From assembly GCA_015178975.1 (NCBI GenBank), contig WHVD01000161.1, positions 117,158-181,157 of the forward strand: a stretch of 64,000 nucleotides of DNA. The letters are read 5' to 3'. Numbering within the stretch: the first letter of the stretch is position 1; each line of letters begins with the position of its first letter. The position numbers were made by a program, and so were the translations under genes. This document shows, piece by piece, positions 46,333 to 57,684 of this stretch. The DNA comes from Hysterangium stoloniferum (lineage: Eukaryota; Basidiomycota; Agaricomycetes; Hysterangiales; Hysterangiaceae). Below the pieces are notes generated by a model. That model worked only from the letters and a program-made list of their open reading frames with translations. It searched no databases and was not told the DNA's origin.

Positions 46333-48220
46333 CTAATTGGACGGAGAAAGAGCGTTTCCGACCCATCCATTGTCCTCCAGTATCGACATGCAATGCGAGC
46401 TAGATAGGACCGAAGGACCGGTGAATGGATTGGCGATGAGGAGTAAGAGGGAGTGCGAGTCACTTTTCAAACGTGAAAAGTCTTCAAAATTGCGGGGGTC
46501 ATGGCGAAAATCAAGTGGATCGAAATGTAAGAAAAAATCGACGAAAGCGTTTATTACATTTTCTGCTTGTATTTCCCTACAGGAGAATTCTGGATCGGGA
46601 GAAGCTGATATGAGGGAGATGATAGTTTTGAGTATGCCAGCAAGATCATCGAGCGTGTACCAATGGTGGGGTTGAATCGAAATATGACTAGAAGGGGAAA
46701 ATCAGTTAAGATATCAGGTAACAAAGCGCATGCACAACGTACCGTAGATAAAAGGCAACAAACGAGGCAATTCGATTAATCTTCTTGGCGTGCTCTATTA
46801 GCAATACCCTGTCCTCAAAGAATCTATTCACAGCATATACTTGGAACTGGAGGAAGCGGTCAAACTCCCTATGTCGCGATGTACCCCCAACAGTGGTACC
46901 TAGGGCAATATCCAATAACGCCTCAGAGAGGATATGAAACCGTGCATCCTGTCGAGAACATAGTATGGAAACATCCATGTGGGAGTATATACAGTCAGGC
47001 TCTCTGGTGTAGGACCATCTTGGGTGGTGGGATCTGGCATGGCTTGAGTCAGCTCAGTGAAGAATGCTGACAACATATCATACTCTGGTTTCAGCCAGGA
47101 TTCCAAGTAATCATGAATAGCATTCAGCTCATAGAATGATAGCTTGCGTAAACGGCAGAGATATTGCATGAGATGCGCAAGCTCAAAAGGAAGGCCACTA
47201 TGGTCCCGTTCCCACGAGCCAGTGTGATATCGAGCGAGAATTACAACGAAATTGGATAGAACCTCGTCATAATGAATATGCAAGGGTGCACTCGTCAGAT
47301 TTCGATATAGTGCTGACATAATTTCAGGCAACCCTTCATACCCGGAATAACGGAATACGCAACCTAACCATTCTAAAACAAGTTGGGTGCAATCATCCCT
47401 TCGGTGTGCATCAGCGACAACTTCGAACTGGTTAAAAATGAAGGATGCTCGGTGTCGAATATAAGGTGGGTAGGATGGCCTGCGAAGATGTTCAATGTTC
47501 AATGGGTTGACGATAAATTCGTGTAAGACATTGCAACTCATACCGCATTAGATCAACTGTCTCTTGCAAGATTATTCCAAGGTGTTGCGCGGACGGACGT
47601 TTGTAAAGTCGTCTAGTTCTAAAAGCCCCCCGACCATTCACAACTTGTTTATAAAACGATAGCTTGGCTAAGATCAACGAAACCTTTGAGTGATAAAGGA
47701 TTGTCCTGCCGACTCGTTCCAGAGCGAGTCCACAAAAATACCCCGGTCCAATCTCAGGTTCTGGGTCAATATTCGTTTCGCTAGCACCCCAGTCAAAGTT
47801 TGGGTTCCCATTGGATCTAGAGCCGTCTGGGATAATAAATACCTCTGGCGGATAGTCGCATGTCGCCTGGCCTCGGCACTATTGGATGAGTGAATAATGA
47901 TGATGATGACTTTCAATAAATATATGTCCCACAATTTCGCCTATCCAAATGGATATCTGTTCTTCCGACAGCTGGATATGACCAATATATTCAGCCCCCT
48001 GTAGGCATAAGTCGTGGCCTGGTTCGTCACAACCCCATAGTTCATAGAGCATCTTGTAAGCCTTCGCTCCTCTCATGAAATTTTCATTGCTCAGTTGAGA
48101 TTCGGCAATTGTTACTGCTGCTGAAGGGGTAACCGTAGGGGGTAACCCTGCAACGTTGGCCATACGAGTTATCCTGTCCACTCCGTAGGTATTTGGCAGG
48201 GAATCGGTAGTGGTGGGCAT
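46333..48220 (-). CDS. Family B gene, copy 6 (unknown protein, five exons)
   Basis: Exons 48220-47933, 47878-47544, 47479-47084, 47003-46743 and 46687-46333. The introns are 54, 64, 80 and 55 bp, all with GT...AG. The frame gives 544 residues and ends in TAG. Against copy 1 the exon lengths differ by +3, +3, +12, 0 and 0 bases. Conserved blocks include WGCDEPGHDLCLQ, ALERVGRTILYHSK, GIILQETVDLM, LTSAPLHIHYDEVLSNFV, CSRQDARFHILSEALLDI and FTGPSVLSSSHCM. Intron four starts GTACGT where copies 1 and 8 have GCACGT. Sequence upstream of the chosen methionine also stays open and conserved (AYHVSFIDNQAL), so the N terminus may be longer. Function unknown; predicted mainly helical. No signal peptide is visible at the chosen start. 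Confidence 0.7.
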
Positions 48221-48299
48221 CAGTGCTTGGTTATCAATAAACGAAACGTGATATGCCTCTGTTATAAGCAATTGGGCAAGGTGTGCATCGCATTGCCAT

Positions 48300-49398
48300 G
48301 AAACCTGTTCCGGCTGTGTTGCTGTGCCAGGCTTTTTGCATATCACAGCATACTTTCCCACAAATGCTAGGCAAGCCAGAAATAATCCGAAGCACTTCTC
48401 ATTTGCACATATTGTCTGAACCAGAAGGATTCTGTCATGTCTTATCCTATATCCACCGTGCGGACTCGGGGTGGTCCTCCTCCGTATTCCCGGTCAGAAG
48501 AACAAGCAAATTTCTGATAGTGAGACTGAGGACAAGCACTTCAAACAAAGCATGCGCACCAGGAAATCGCGAAATGTGTACATACCCTGGCTAGGTAGTA
48601 TAACAGGCAAAGCCCAGCTATTACTAAGTGGAATTTTCTTTTACAATGAGTTGGTGTAGACTAGCTATCTCAGGTGTCTGCTACTTAGCCTGGCCTTGTT
48701 CTAGGTGCTCTAGGACCGCTAGATCACATTCTGAATAGTTTTATATTTAATAATTAATTTTTTATATTTACGAGCCATATTGCAATTAAACAATCATATA
48801 TAAAGTAACCAGCACATTATTGGTATTATATCTCACCCTTACACCCCGACAGTGCTGCGGTGTCACTTACAACACCCCAGCCACTGAACCTCTTGAAAAC
48901 AAAGTTCTCCATCTGGCCGACACTATCCACCATCCATTCCATCCCATCCATCCCTTGACCCTTTGACCAGCGAGGATATAAAAATATGTAATGACGTTCA
49001 CACTATAAGCAACGAAATTATCAGGTATAATTGTTGGCAATCCGGAATACTCATAGTTCTCGCATTACCACATTGGATATGTTACCCGTCAAAAGAAACA
49101 GCAACAATGCTGGCTCTTTCATCACAGGTTCGGCCCAAGATATAAAATAAATACATGAACAAAATATAACTACCTTTATAGAGAGTGGAAATGGAGCCGA
49201 AAGGGAAGGACATAAACATGACGATGAGGGCGGCGATGAGGATAAGGTGAAGGTGAAGAGGAGGGTCAGTCAAAAGTGAAAGTGAAGGTAAAGGTGAAGG
49301 GCAGAGGCAGAGACCAGCGTCGAAGTACGAGGGTGACTCAAATGCGAAGTTGAAGGTGAAGGTGAGGGCGTGAAGACAGGACAACTTATAAGTTTTAT
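48300..49398. repeat. C segment behind B copy 6
   Basis: The counterpart of 5890-7008. On the minus strand it keeps the possible 5' exon: MSIPDCQQLYLIISLLI near 49050, then GQGMDGMEWMVDSVGQM near 48930 and VVSDTAALSG near 48865. The purine-rich GAAGGTGAAGGTGAGG tract is at about 49240-49370. Confidence 0.55.
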
Positions 49399-50031
49399 GT
49401 GATTCCAATGTTACTATGGCTAATTGAGACAGCAAATGTCACGCTTCGTCCAGCTCAAAACTATGGGTACCCTGTCTCGCGCTCGTGAATGTGGTCCGTA
49501 AAGGCGTACGCGCGAATGCCGCCGCCAACAATTAGGACGTAACTTTGGCCACGTCCCGGGTGCCCACCCCACTGTACCTCGAAACGCAGAATCCCATAGA
49601 CAGTGCAGCGGGTTCAGCAGGGATAGCAGGGCGTGATCAAGAGCTGGGAAGAGGTGGCCTAGGAGTGTGGGTTGGATATGCGTGTTGCAGCCATGAGCGA
49701 CGTTCGTCTATAGAGCTCTACATTATGCATGATATTCCAAGGATAAAAAAGATACGTTCAATTTGTGGGATGATGGTATATATGGCTGAGCGAGACTCAC
49801 CAGGGACCCAATACATCCACCCAGCCGGTCTCTCGAACCTGACTTAAATCTAGTTCCACGCCCCTCTGCCATTTCTCTTTCCGCCACGGTCAATCGCATC
49901 CACGAAGACGCCGTTCGAAACCGCGATTATCCGGCGTCGGCCTCTCCGTTCTATTACCAGCAATGTTTCAACAAATCGCTAAAAATCAGCAAGTGTGTGA
50001 GCAAAAGTAACCGGAACTGATGGCTGTGCAG
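49399..50031. repeat. A repeat, truncated at a recombination junction
   Basis: It matches 7008-7640 and 51738-52380, then stops abruptly at 'gctgtgcag' (50023-50031). The next bases belong to exon two of a family B copy. Confidence 0.7.
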
Positions 50032-50035
50032 CGAA

Positions 50036-50570
50036 AAGGATTGTCCTGCCAACTCGTTCCAGAGCGAGTCCACAAAAATACCCCGGTCCAATCTCGGGTT
50101 CTGGGTCAGTATTCGTTTCGCCAGCACCCCAGTCAACGTTTGGGTTCATATTGTATCCAGAGCCGTCTGGGATAGTGAGCACCTCTGGTGGATAGTGGCA
50201 TGTCGCCTGACCTCGGCACTTTGGAAATCAGGTATTGGATAGGTGAATAATGATAATGATGAATTTCAATGAATAGATGTCCCACAATTCCGTCTATCCA
50301 AATGGAAATCTGCTCTTGAGACAGCTGGATATGACCAATATAACAACCCCCCTGTAGGCATAAGTCATGGCCTGGTTCGTCGCAACCCCATTGCTCATGG
50401 AGCATTTTGTAGGCATTCACTACTCTCATGGTATTTTGATTTCCCAGCTGAGAGTCGGCAATTGTCACTGCTGCTGAAGGGGAGGTAGAGGATAACCCTG
50501 CAGCGTCGGCCATACGAGTTATCATGTCCACCCCGTAGGTATTTGGCAGGGAATCGGTAGTGATAGGCAT
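50036..50570 (-). pseudogene. Family B gene fragment 7 (first two exons)
   Basis: Exon one (50570-50286, 285 bp) and the start of exon two (50218 to about 50036) are intact and in frame, with a 67-bp intron that ends in AAAG instead of the usual ACAG. The reading then passes into the A repeat at the junction near 50035, so the last 370 or so residues are lost. It is closest to copy 1. Confidence 0.75.
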
Positions 50571-51737
50571 CAGTGCTTGGTTATCGATAAACGAAATGTG
50601 ATATGCCTCTGTTATAAGCAATTGGGCAAGGTGTGCATCGCATTGCCATGAAACCTATTCCGGCTGTGTTGCTGTGCCAGGCTTTTGGCATATCACAGCA
50701 TACTTTTCCACAAATGCTAGGGAAGCCAGAAATAATCCGAAGCACTTCTCATTTGCACATATTGTGTGAACCAGAAGGATTCTGTCATGTCTTATCCTAT
50801 ATCCACCGTGCGGACTCGGGGTGGTCCTCCTCCAAGAACAAGGAAATTTCTGAAGGTGAGACTGAGGATAAGCACTTCAAACAAAGCATGCGCACCAGGA
50901 AATCGCGAAATGTACATACCCTGGCTAGGTAGTATAACGGGCAAAGCACAGCTATTACTAAGTGGAATTTTCTTTTACAATGAGTTGGTGTAGACTAGCT
51001 ATCTCAGGTGTCTGCTACTTAGCCTGGCCTTGTTCTAGGTGCTCTAGGACCGCTATATCACATTCTGAATAGTTCTATATTTAATAATTTATTTTTTATA
51101 TTTACGAGCCATATTGCAATTAAACAATAATATATAAAGTAACCAGCACATTATTGGTATTATATATAATCTCACCCTTACACCCCGACAGTGCTTGCGG
51201 TGTCACTTACAACACCACAGCCACTGAACTTCTTGAAAACAAAGTCCTCCATCTGGCCGACACTATCCATCATCCATTCCATCCCATCCATCCCCTGACC
51301 CTTTGACCAGCAAGGATATAAAAATATGTAATGACGTTCACACTATAAGCAACGAAACTACCACGTATCATTGGTAATCCGGAATACTCATAATTCTCGC
51401 ATTACCAGATATGGATATGTTACCAGTGACAAAAGACACAGCAACAATGCTGGCTATGTCATCACATCAGGTTCGGCCCAAGATATAAAATAAATATATG
51501 AACAAAATATAACTACCTTGATAGTGTGGAAATGGAGCCGAAGGGGAAGGACATAACATGACGATGAGGGCGGGAAGTTGAAGGTGAAGAGGAGGGTCAG
51601 TCAAAAGTGAAAGTGAAGGTAAAGGTAAAGGGCAGAAGCAGAGACAAGGTAGTCGAAGTACGAGGGTGACTCAAATGCGAAGTTGAAGGTGAAGGTGAGG
51701 GCGTGAAGACAGGACAACTTATAAGTTTTATGTGACT
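50571..51737. repeat. C segment behind B fragment 7
   Basis: Nearly identical to 5835-7007, including the phrase 'gccatattgcaattaaacaa' and the possible 5' exon peptide around 51390-51230. A short deletion at about 51570 shortens the purine-rich tract. Confidence 0.6.
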
Positions 51738-53302
51738 CCAACGTTACTATGGCTAATTGAGACAGCAAATGTCACGCTTCGTCCAGCTCAAAACTATGGG
51801 TACCCTGTCTCGCGCTCGTGGATGTGGTCCGTAAAGGCGTACGCGCGAATACCGCCGCCAACAATTAGGACGTAACTTCGGCCACGTCCCAGGTGCCCAC
51901 TCCACTGTACCTCGAAACGCAGAATCCCATAGACAGTGCAGCGGGTCCAAGCAGGGACAGCAGGGACAGCAGGGCGTGATCAAGAGCTGGGAAGAGGTGG
52001 CCTAGGAGTGTGGGTTGGATATGCGTGTTGCAGCCATGAGGTACGTTCGTCTATAGAGCTCTACATTATGGATGATATTCCAAGGACAAAAAAGATACGT
52101 TCAATTTGTGGGATGATGGTATATATGGCTGAGCGAGGCTCACCAGGGACCCAATACATCCACCCAGCCGGTCTCTCGAACCTAAATCCAGACTTAAATC
52201 TAGTTCCACGCCCCTCTGTCATTTCTCTTTCCGCGACGGTCAATCTCATCCACGAAGACGCCGTTCGAAACCGCGATTATCCGGCGTCGGCCTCTCCGTT
52301 CTATTACCAGCAATGTTTCAACAAATCGCTAAAAATCAGCAAGTGTGTGAGCAAAAGTAACCGGAACTGATGGCTGTGCAGTCGCAGAAGATCCTACGGC
52401 AGCCAGCGGGGTAGCAGCATTGCGTCCAGACTTTAGGGTGGCAGGGTGGGGGGCGGGATGAAAGGCTGTAGAGAAGTGTGGGAGACGCTCCTGGTGATAG
52501 TCCTGGCACTGTCGTGATACTTGAAAGAGAATCAGTGTAGTTTTTGATCATAAATCCTAAAGCAACAGCGCGGCTGGCTTTGGTTGTATGGCAGCGATAT
52601 GTTGCGTAAAGGTGCCGTACGGACTGCATGGGCGATGGATGATGTGAGAGATGGTTATCAATGCATCAAAGCACACCCAAAACTTCCAGCCATGCCTGTT
52701 TCAATGAACAATCGTCTAATCACAGAGAGAAAGCAACGAAGAAGAAGGCGTCACGAATGACGAGGTGATTAGGAAGGATGTTTGGTCAGCCTGCGGCGAT
52801 CTCGGATTGCTTGCAGGTGGAGTGTGCTCTTAGGAGTGATGGTGGAAGGTAAATTCCTAGTAATATAATGCAACGTGTGAGAATGCATAAACGGAGAGAT
52901 AGTGTAACGTGCCGACTAATGAACCAACGAGTAATGCATGTGAACTGCTTCCATTCGATAAGAGGGCTACCCAAGGAGAAGAGCACTGTGACGAGAATCG
53001 CGTTGAAATAACATACCGAAAGATGTATGAGGGCGGGATGACGGGATGACAGATGGAAGGGGCTGATAGGATGCAATATGACGAAGAAGCGCGGCTTGAG
53101 TGGGCGTTGGGTAATTAAGTGAGATGGATGAAGTAAAAACACTTACGAAACACAAACAGAACTTTCCACCTGCGCTATAAATGTTAATAGATGCCATATG
53201 AACCATGAGAGTAGATAGCTACATGGGAGAGTAAAGTGTAGTAAGCATAGATCAATGATGAGGAAAAGAGGATACCAGAACAGTACCAGTCAAGAAGGGT
53301 TG
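51738..53302. repeat. A repeat, complete copy
   Basis: It matches 7008-8763 without the 235-bp LTR and so provides the empty site at about 53222. The right boundary is at 'gggttgg' (about 53296-53302). From 53303 to 53737 I see nothing recognisable. Confidence 0.7.
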
Positions 53303-53749
53303 GAGATAGTGGTCATGGAAAATAGATGCCTGGTTGTCTGACACAGACTTTAGTGCCCAGAGACCTTGGGATGGCTATGATTATCCAATTTTAAACTGAA
53401 AAATTAGCGAAGGAGTATTGGGCATGAACTTTGCCATGATATTCTCATCAAGGAGAGATATATACACTCTCTAATTTACCTTACAGAGCGAAATCTTCAG
53501 TATTCCATGTTCACTAAGGAGTCCAGTAAGGCCGCGATATGTATTGTATTGCATTAGTGTGCACCATGGCCGGAGGGTTCCTCACCCCTCTGCGGAATGA
53601 TGAGGGAGTTCTCCTTCAGGTGGACCCAGAATAAAATCTCATGTATAATATGCATCTCCGACGTCCTCAACCAAAGAATTTCCAGTATCGAGTACGCCCG
53701 CTCGGAAGGTAGTGACCACGAGATTGTTCGTTGGATTGATCACGTCACA

Positions 53750-54292
53750 AGACAAGGCTCTCTTGTTCCGTGACCACCACCTGCCTCTGTGGTTGGGGCC
53801 CCCAGTGCTCGTGGTGAGGGGCGGAGAGGCGGATGACAGTGAACAGGTTTGGGGGCCTCTGAATTCACTGCTCTGTCAAAGTCGGCAGCCTTCAGCCGCG
53901 CACCAGTGTCGTCTGCGGAACGTCACTGGCACCTACCAACCATGACTGCTGCCCGTCAGCGGTCTACCCTTCCTACCCACCCCCCGACTCCAGCATTCAC
54001 CTATGCACTAGCAATGCAAGACTTCGGTGTGCCTGCAGCCCTTGTCGACGCCTGCTAGCAGGATCTTGGGCTTTTCTTGGGGTTTCGGCCCAAGGCCTCA
54101 AGGCCTCACCTCTATACCATGTATATATCTACATGCCCCCCCTTTGCTTACTAAAATCCCTTCCACGCACGTAGCTCACTCGGGACTTCGTACCACCGTA
54201 GCATAGTTTCTCTGGGGGCCTTTTCACCCCCTAGCCGCAGTTAGCCATTGTTGCTTGAAGTGGGATACAAATTATATCAAAAAAAAAAAAAA
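53750..54292 (+). mobile_element. Poly(A)-tailed retroelement (E3), 12-bp target duplication
   Basis: The element is flanked by GATCACGTCACA at 53738-53749 and 54293-54304, a perfect 12-bp duplication, and ends in about 14 A residues. The body matches E4 (15476-16018) throughout. A short frame ends in AMQDFGVPAALVDAC in both copies, but no LINE protein motif is visible. It must have been mobilised by an enzyme encoded elsewhere. Confidence 0.85.
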
Positions 54293-54641
54293 GATCACGT
54301 CACATGAGGAGTTTAATTAGGTGGATATATATATACATTTGATTTCGATCCCGGGTATACAAATTCATAGCCGATCAAGTTCAGGATTGCCACTACAATG
54401 AAATTCCCCGGACGGCCGATCCGATCAAGATAAGATTAGATAATTAAAGGTTCGTATTTCTGTGTTTTCTCAAGTATCTCGTAAAGAGGGTGTAAAATTT
54501 CTTGCACTAACATTTGAAATAAATTGCGCGTGAGACTGGTTTGCCAACTTTCAATAAAATTGTTGGTATTTATGTCCATGCCAGAAGGAAAATAATTAGC
54601 AGCACGACACCTAACGGTAAATGAGGGGAGGAAATGTTCGC

Positions 54642-56532
54642 TTAATTGGACGCAGAAACAGTGCGTTTGACCCATCCATTGTCCTCCAGTATCGACATAC
54701 AATGCGGGTAAGATAGGACCGAATGACAAGTGAACGAATTGGCGATGAGTAGGATGGAGTGCGAGTCATCTTTCAAACGTGAAAAGTATACGAAAATGTC
54801 GGGGCCGCGAAAATCAAATGGACCTGAATGTGCGAAAAAATCGTCGTAAGTGTTCAGTAGATCTTCTCTCTGTATTTCTCTACAGGAAAATTCTGGATGG
54901 GGAGAAGCTGCTATGAGGGCCGTGAGGCTTGCTGTTATGCCAGTAAGACAATAGAACATGCACGACCATTGGCGGGGTTGACTCGAAATATGACTAGAAG
55001 GGAAAGGTAAGTTAAGATATCAGTTGACACCAGTGGATGTTCAACGTGCCGTAGATAGAAAGCAATAAACGAGGCAGCCCGATCAATCTTCTTGGCGTGG
55101 TCTATCAGCAATACCCTGTCGAACAATGTATTCACAGTATGTCTTTTGCCTAGGAGGAACTGGTCAAGACTCGGATATAGCGATGTAGCCTCCATTTTAG
55201 TATCTAGGGTGATATCTAATAATGCCTTAGAGAGGATATGAAACCGGGCATCCTGTCGAGAACATAGTATGGAGGCTTCCATTTGGCAGTCTATCAAGAA
55301 AGCATCTCTGTTGTAGGACCATCTTGAGTTGGATCTGGCATGGCTTGAGTCAGCTGTGAAGAATGCTGACAACAAATCTTACTGTTGTTGCAGCCAGGAT
55401 TCCAAGTAATCATGAACAGCATTCAGCTCCTGGAATGATAGCTCACGTAAACAACAAAGGTTAAACACGATGTGTGTAAGCGCCCAGGGAAGGGAATCAT
55501 AGTCCCATTCCCAGGAGCTGAGATATCGAGCGAGAATTACAATAAAATTGGATAGAACCTCGTTATAATGAACATGCAAGGGTGCACTCGTCAGGTTTCG
55601 ATATAGTGCTGACATAATTTCAGGCGACACATGATTCTCCCCGGAACGACGGAATACATGACCTAACCATTCTAAAATAATTTGGATGTAGTCATCCTCT
55701 CGGTATCCACCAGGGATCCACGTCCTCCCGCCAAAAACGTTGGATGCTCGTTTTCGAATATAAAGTGGGTAGGATGGCCTGTGAAGGTGTTGAATGTTCA
55801 AAGGGTCGGCGATAAATTCTTGTAATAGATGGTAACTCATACCGCATTAGATCGGCTGTCTCTTGCAAAATTATTCCAAGGCGTTGCACAGACGGACGTT
55901 TGTAACGTCTTCCAGTATTTCCATAAATCGACCAATGATTCACAATTTGCCCATAAAGCGATAGCTTGGCTAACAACAGCGAAACCTTTGAGCAATAAAG
56001 GATTGTACTGCCGACTCGTTCCAGAGCGAGTCCACAAAAATACCCCGTGCCAATCTCAACTTCTGGGTCAGTATTCGTTTCGCTAGCACCCCAGTCAAAG
56101 TTTAGGTTCCTATTGGGTCTAGAGCCGTCTGGGATAATAAACGTCTCTGGAGGATGGTGGCATGTAGCCTGACCTCGGCACTGCGGATATCAGGTATTGG
56201 ATGAGTGAATAATGATAATGATGAATTTCAATGAATAGATGACCCACAATTTCGTCAATCCAAATGGAAATCTGCTCTTGAGACAGCTGGATATGAGTAA
56301 TATAATGATTCCCCTGTAGGCATAAGTCATGGCCTGGTTCGTCGCAACCCCATTGTTCACGGAGCATTTTGTAAGCCTTCACTGCTCTCTTCCTTTCATC
56401 ACTCAGCTGAGAGTCGGGAATGGTTACTGCTGCTGAAGGGGTCACCGTAGGGGGTAACCCCACAACGTCGGCCATACGGGTTATCCCGTCCACCCCGTTG
56501 GCATTTGGCAGGGATTCGGTTGCGATGGGCAT
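54642..56532 (-). CDS. Family B gene, copy 8 (unknown protein, five exons)
   Basis: Exons 56532-56248, 56180-55843, 55778-55383, 55307-55050 and 54993-54642. The introns are 67, 64, 75 and 56 bp, the last one starting GC. The frame gives 542 residues and ends in TAA. This copy diverges most from copies 1 and 6 (for example IPGGYREDDYIQIILEWL, HVHYNEVLSNFIVILARY, CQMEASILCSRQDARF). Even so, all exon length changes are in steps of three and no stop is present. The third intron uses a different donor (GTAAGA) and acceptor (AACAG) but joins in the same phase, which independently supports the intron model. An approximately 398-bp insertion with a tRNA-like gene lies just upstream of the conserved N-terminal region, at 56579-56976, and could disturb expression. 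Confidence 0.7.
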
Positions 56533-56578
56533 CAGTGCTTGGTTATCAATAAACGAAAAGTGATATGCTTCTGTTATA

Positions 56579-56976
56579 TGTTGGGATACGAAGTAATCTA
56601 TAACAATATACTCAGTCTCGTATAAAGTAAACAAAGACTATATTCTATAGTTGCTAACCTATAACACTATACTAATAAGAAATCAGTATCAGTTATAAAG
56701 CATTATTTGTTAAAAGTGTAGAAAATGAATGGCCAGACTGGGAATTGAACCCAGGGCTTCTGCTTACATAACAGAGGTGTTAACCATTACACCATCTAAC
56801 CCTGGGAAACTGTGCTAGCATTACTCAATCTAACATTATTTCTAGAATATCTACTAACCTCAGTCTCCTATAAAGTAAACGAAGGCTGAGGAAAACTTTT
56901 CTAACTCAGATATATAGTCCATTTTGGCATCGCATACACAAATGTATGCGTAGGTTGTGGACCGTAGGGGACCATA
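56579..56976. mobile_element. Insertion of about 398 bp carrying a tRNA-like gene
   Basis: In other copies 'ctctgttataagcaattggg' is continuous. Here it is split after GTTATA by DNA that begins TGTTGGGATACG and ends near GGGGACC. Two direct repeats of about 30 bp (CAGTCTCGTATAAAGTAAAC at 56609 and CAGTCTCCTATAAAGTAAAC at 56861) bracket the tRNA-like gene. Only 2-3 bp (TA or ATA) look duplicated at the ends, so the insertion mechanism is open. Confidence 0.65.
56730..56801 (-). tRNA. tRNA or tRNA-like gene (anticodon TGT by position, Thr)
   Basis: On the minus strand a full cloverleaf folds. The acceptor pairs GGTTAGA with TCTGGCC (two G-T pairs), and the D arm pairs GTGT with ACAC. The anticodon stem pairs TCTGT with GCAGA around the loop TATGTAA, and the T arm pairs CTGGG with CCCAG around TTCAATT. 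The internal B box GGTTCAATTCC matches the consensus, and a TTTT follows shortly after. Position 33, nearly always T, is A here, so it may be a pseudogene or a tRNA-derived element part. Confidence 0.75.
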
Positions 56977-57287
56977 AGCAATTGGGTAACGTGTGCATCG
57001 CATTGCGATGAAAACTATTCCGGCTGTGTTGCTGTGCTAGGCAAGCCAATAATCCGAAGCACTTCTCATGTACACATACTGTCTGAACCAGAAAGACCTC
57101 GTCATATCTTATCCTATATCCACCATGCCAACTCAAGATGATCCTCCTTTATATTTCCGGTTAGAAGAGCAAGCACATTTCTGATAGTGAGACCGAGGAT
57201 ACGCACTTCAAACAAAGCATGCATCAGGAAATTGGGAAATGTGTACATACCCTAGCTAGCTAGTATTACAGGCTAAGCCCAGCTATG

Positions 57288-57684
57288 TGTTGGATTAGTA
57301 AGCACACAATAGTCCCATTGTGTGCAGTCACACGGCCACTCGCAACCACAGACAAAAGGCATGCTATTCCATTGTTCCACTATTTCTTTGTTAGATGAAA
57401 CTTTTCTAGTACATTCTATACAATTGTGTTATTGTTACCATTTTTCCTTTTGTTCTTAGATAGCTTAAATACAAGCCATCCTAGTTAGCATCACCTCAGC
57501 TATTTGGCATACTGCGTGCAAATACTGAGGTGAGATAGTTATCATTACCTTCATCTATCTGGTACTTACTTTCATTACCTAGTTCATATTCTCGTATCTA
57601 GGTAATCAATTTAGCTATTTGGCATACTGCGTGCAAATACTGAGTTCATATTCTTGTATCTAGTATCTAGCACTTAATCTCACA
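57288..57684. mobile_element. Solo LTR, 397 bp, target duplication CTATG
   Basis: It starts TGTTGGATTAG, ends TTAATCTCACA, and is flanked by CTATG at 57283-57287 and 57685-57689. The C-segment sequence resumes on both sides. Inside, 'agctatttggcatactgcgt' occurs twice (57509 and 57611). Confidence 0.85.

Noticed and set aside
49082-49435. A membrane protein frame on the minus strand of the C segment
   Set aside because: It is mostly the translation of the purine/pyrimidine simple repeat and is not kept in the other C copies.
56730-56801. Calling the insert a tRNA-derived SINE
   Set aside because: The tRNA-like part is in the middle of the insert rather than at the 5' end, and there is no A- or T-rich tail at the boundary.
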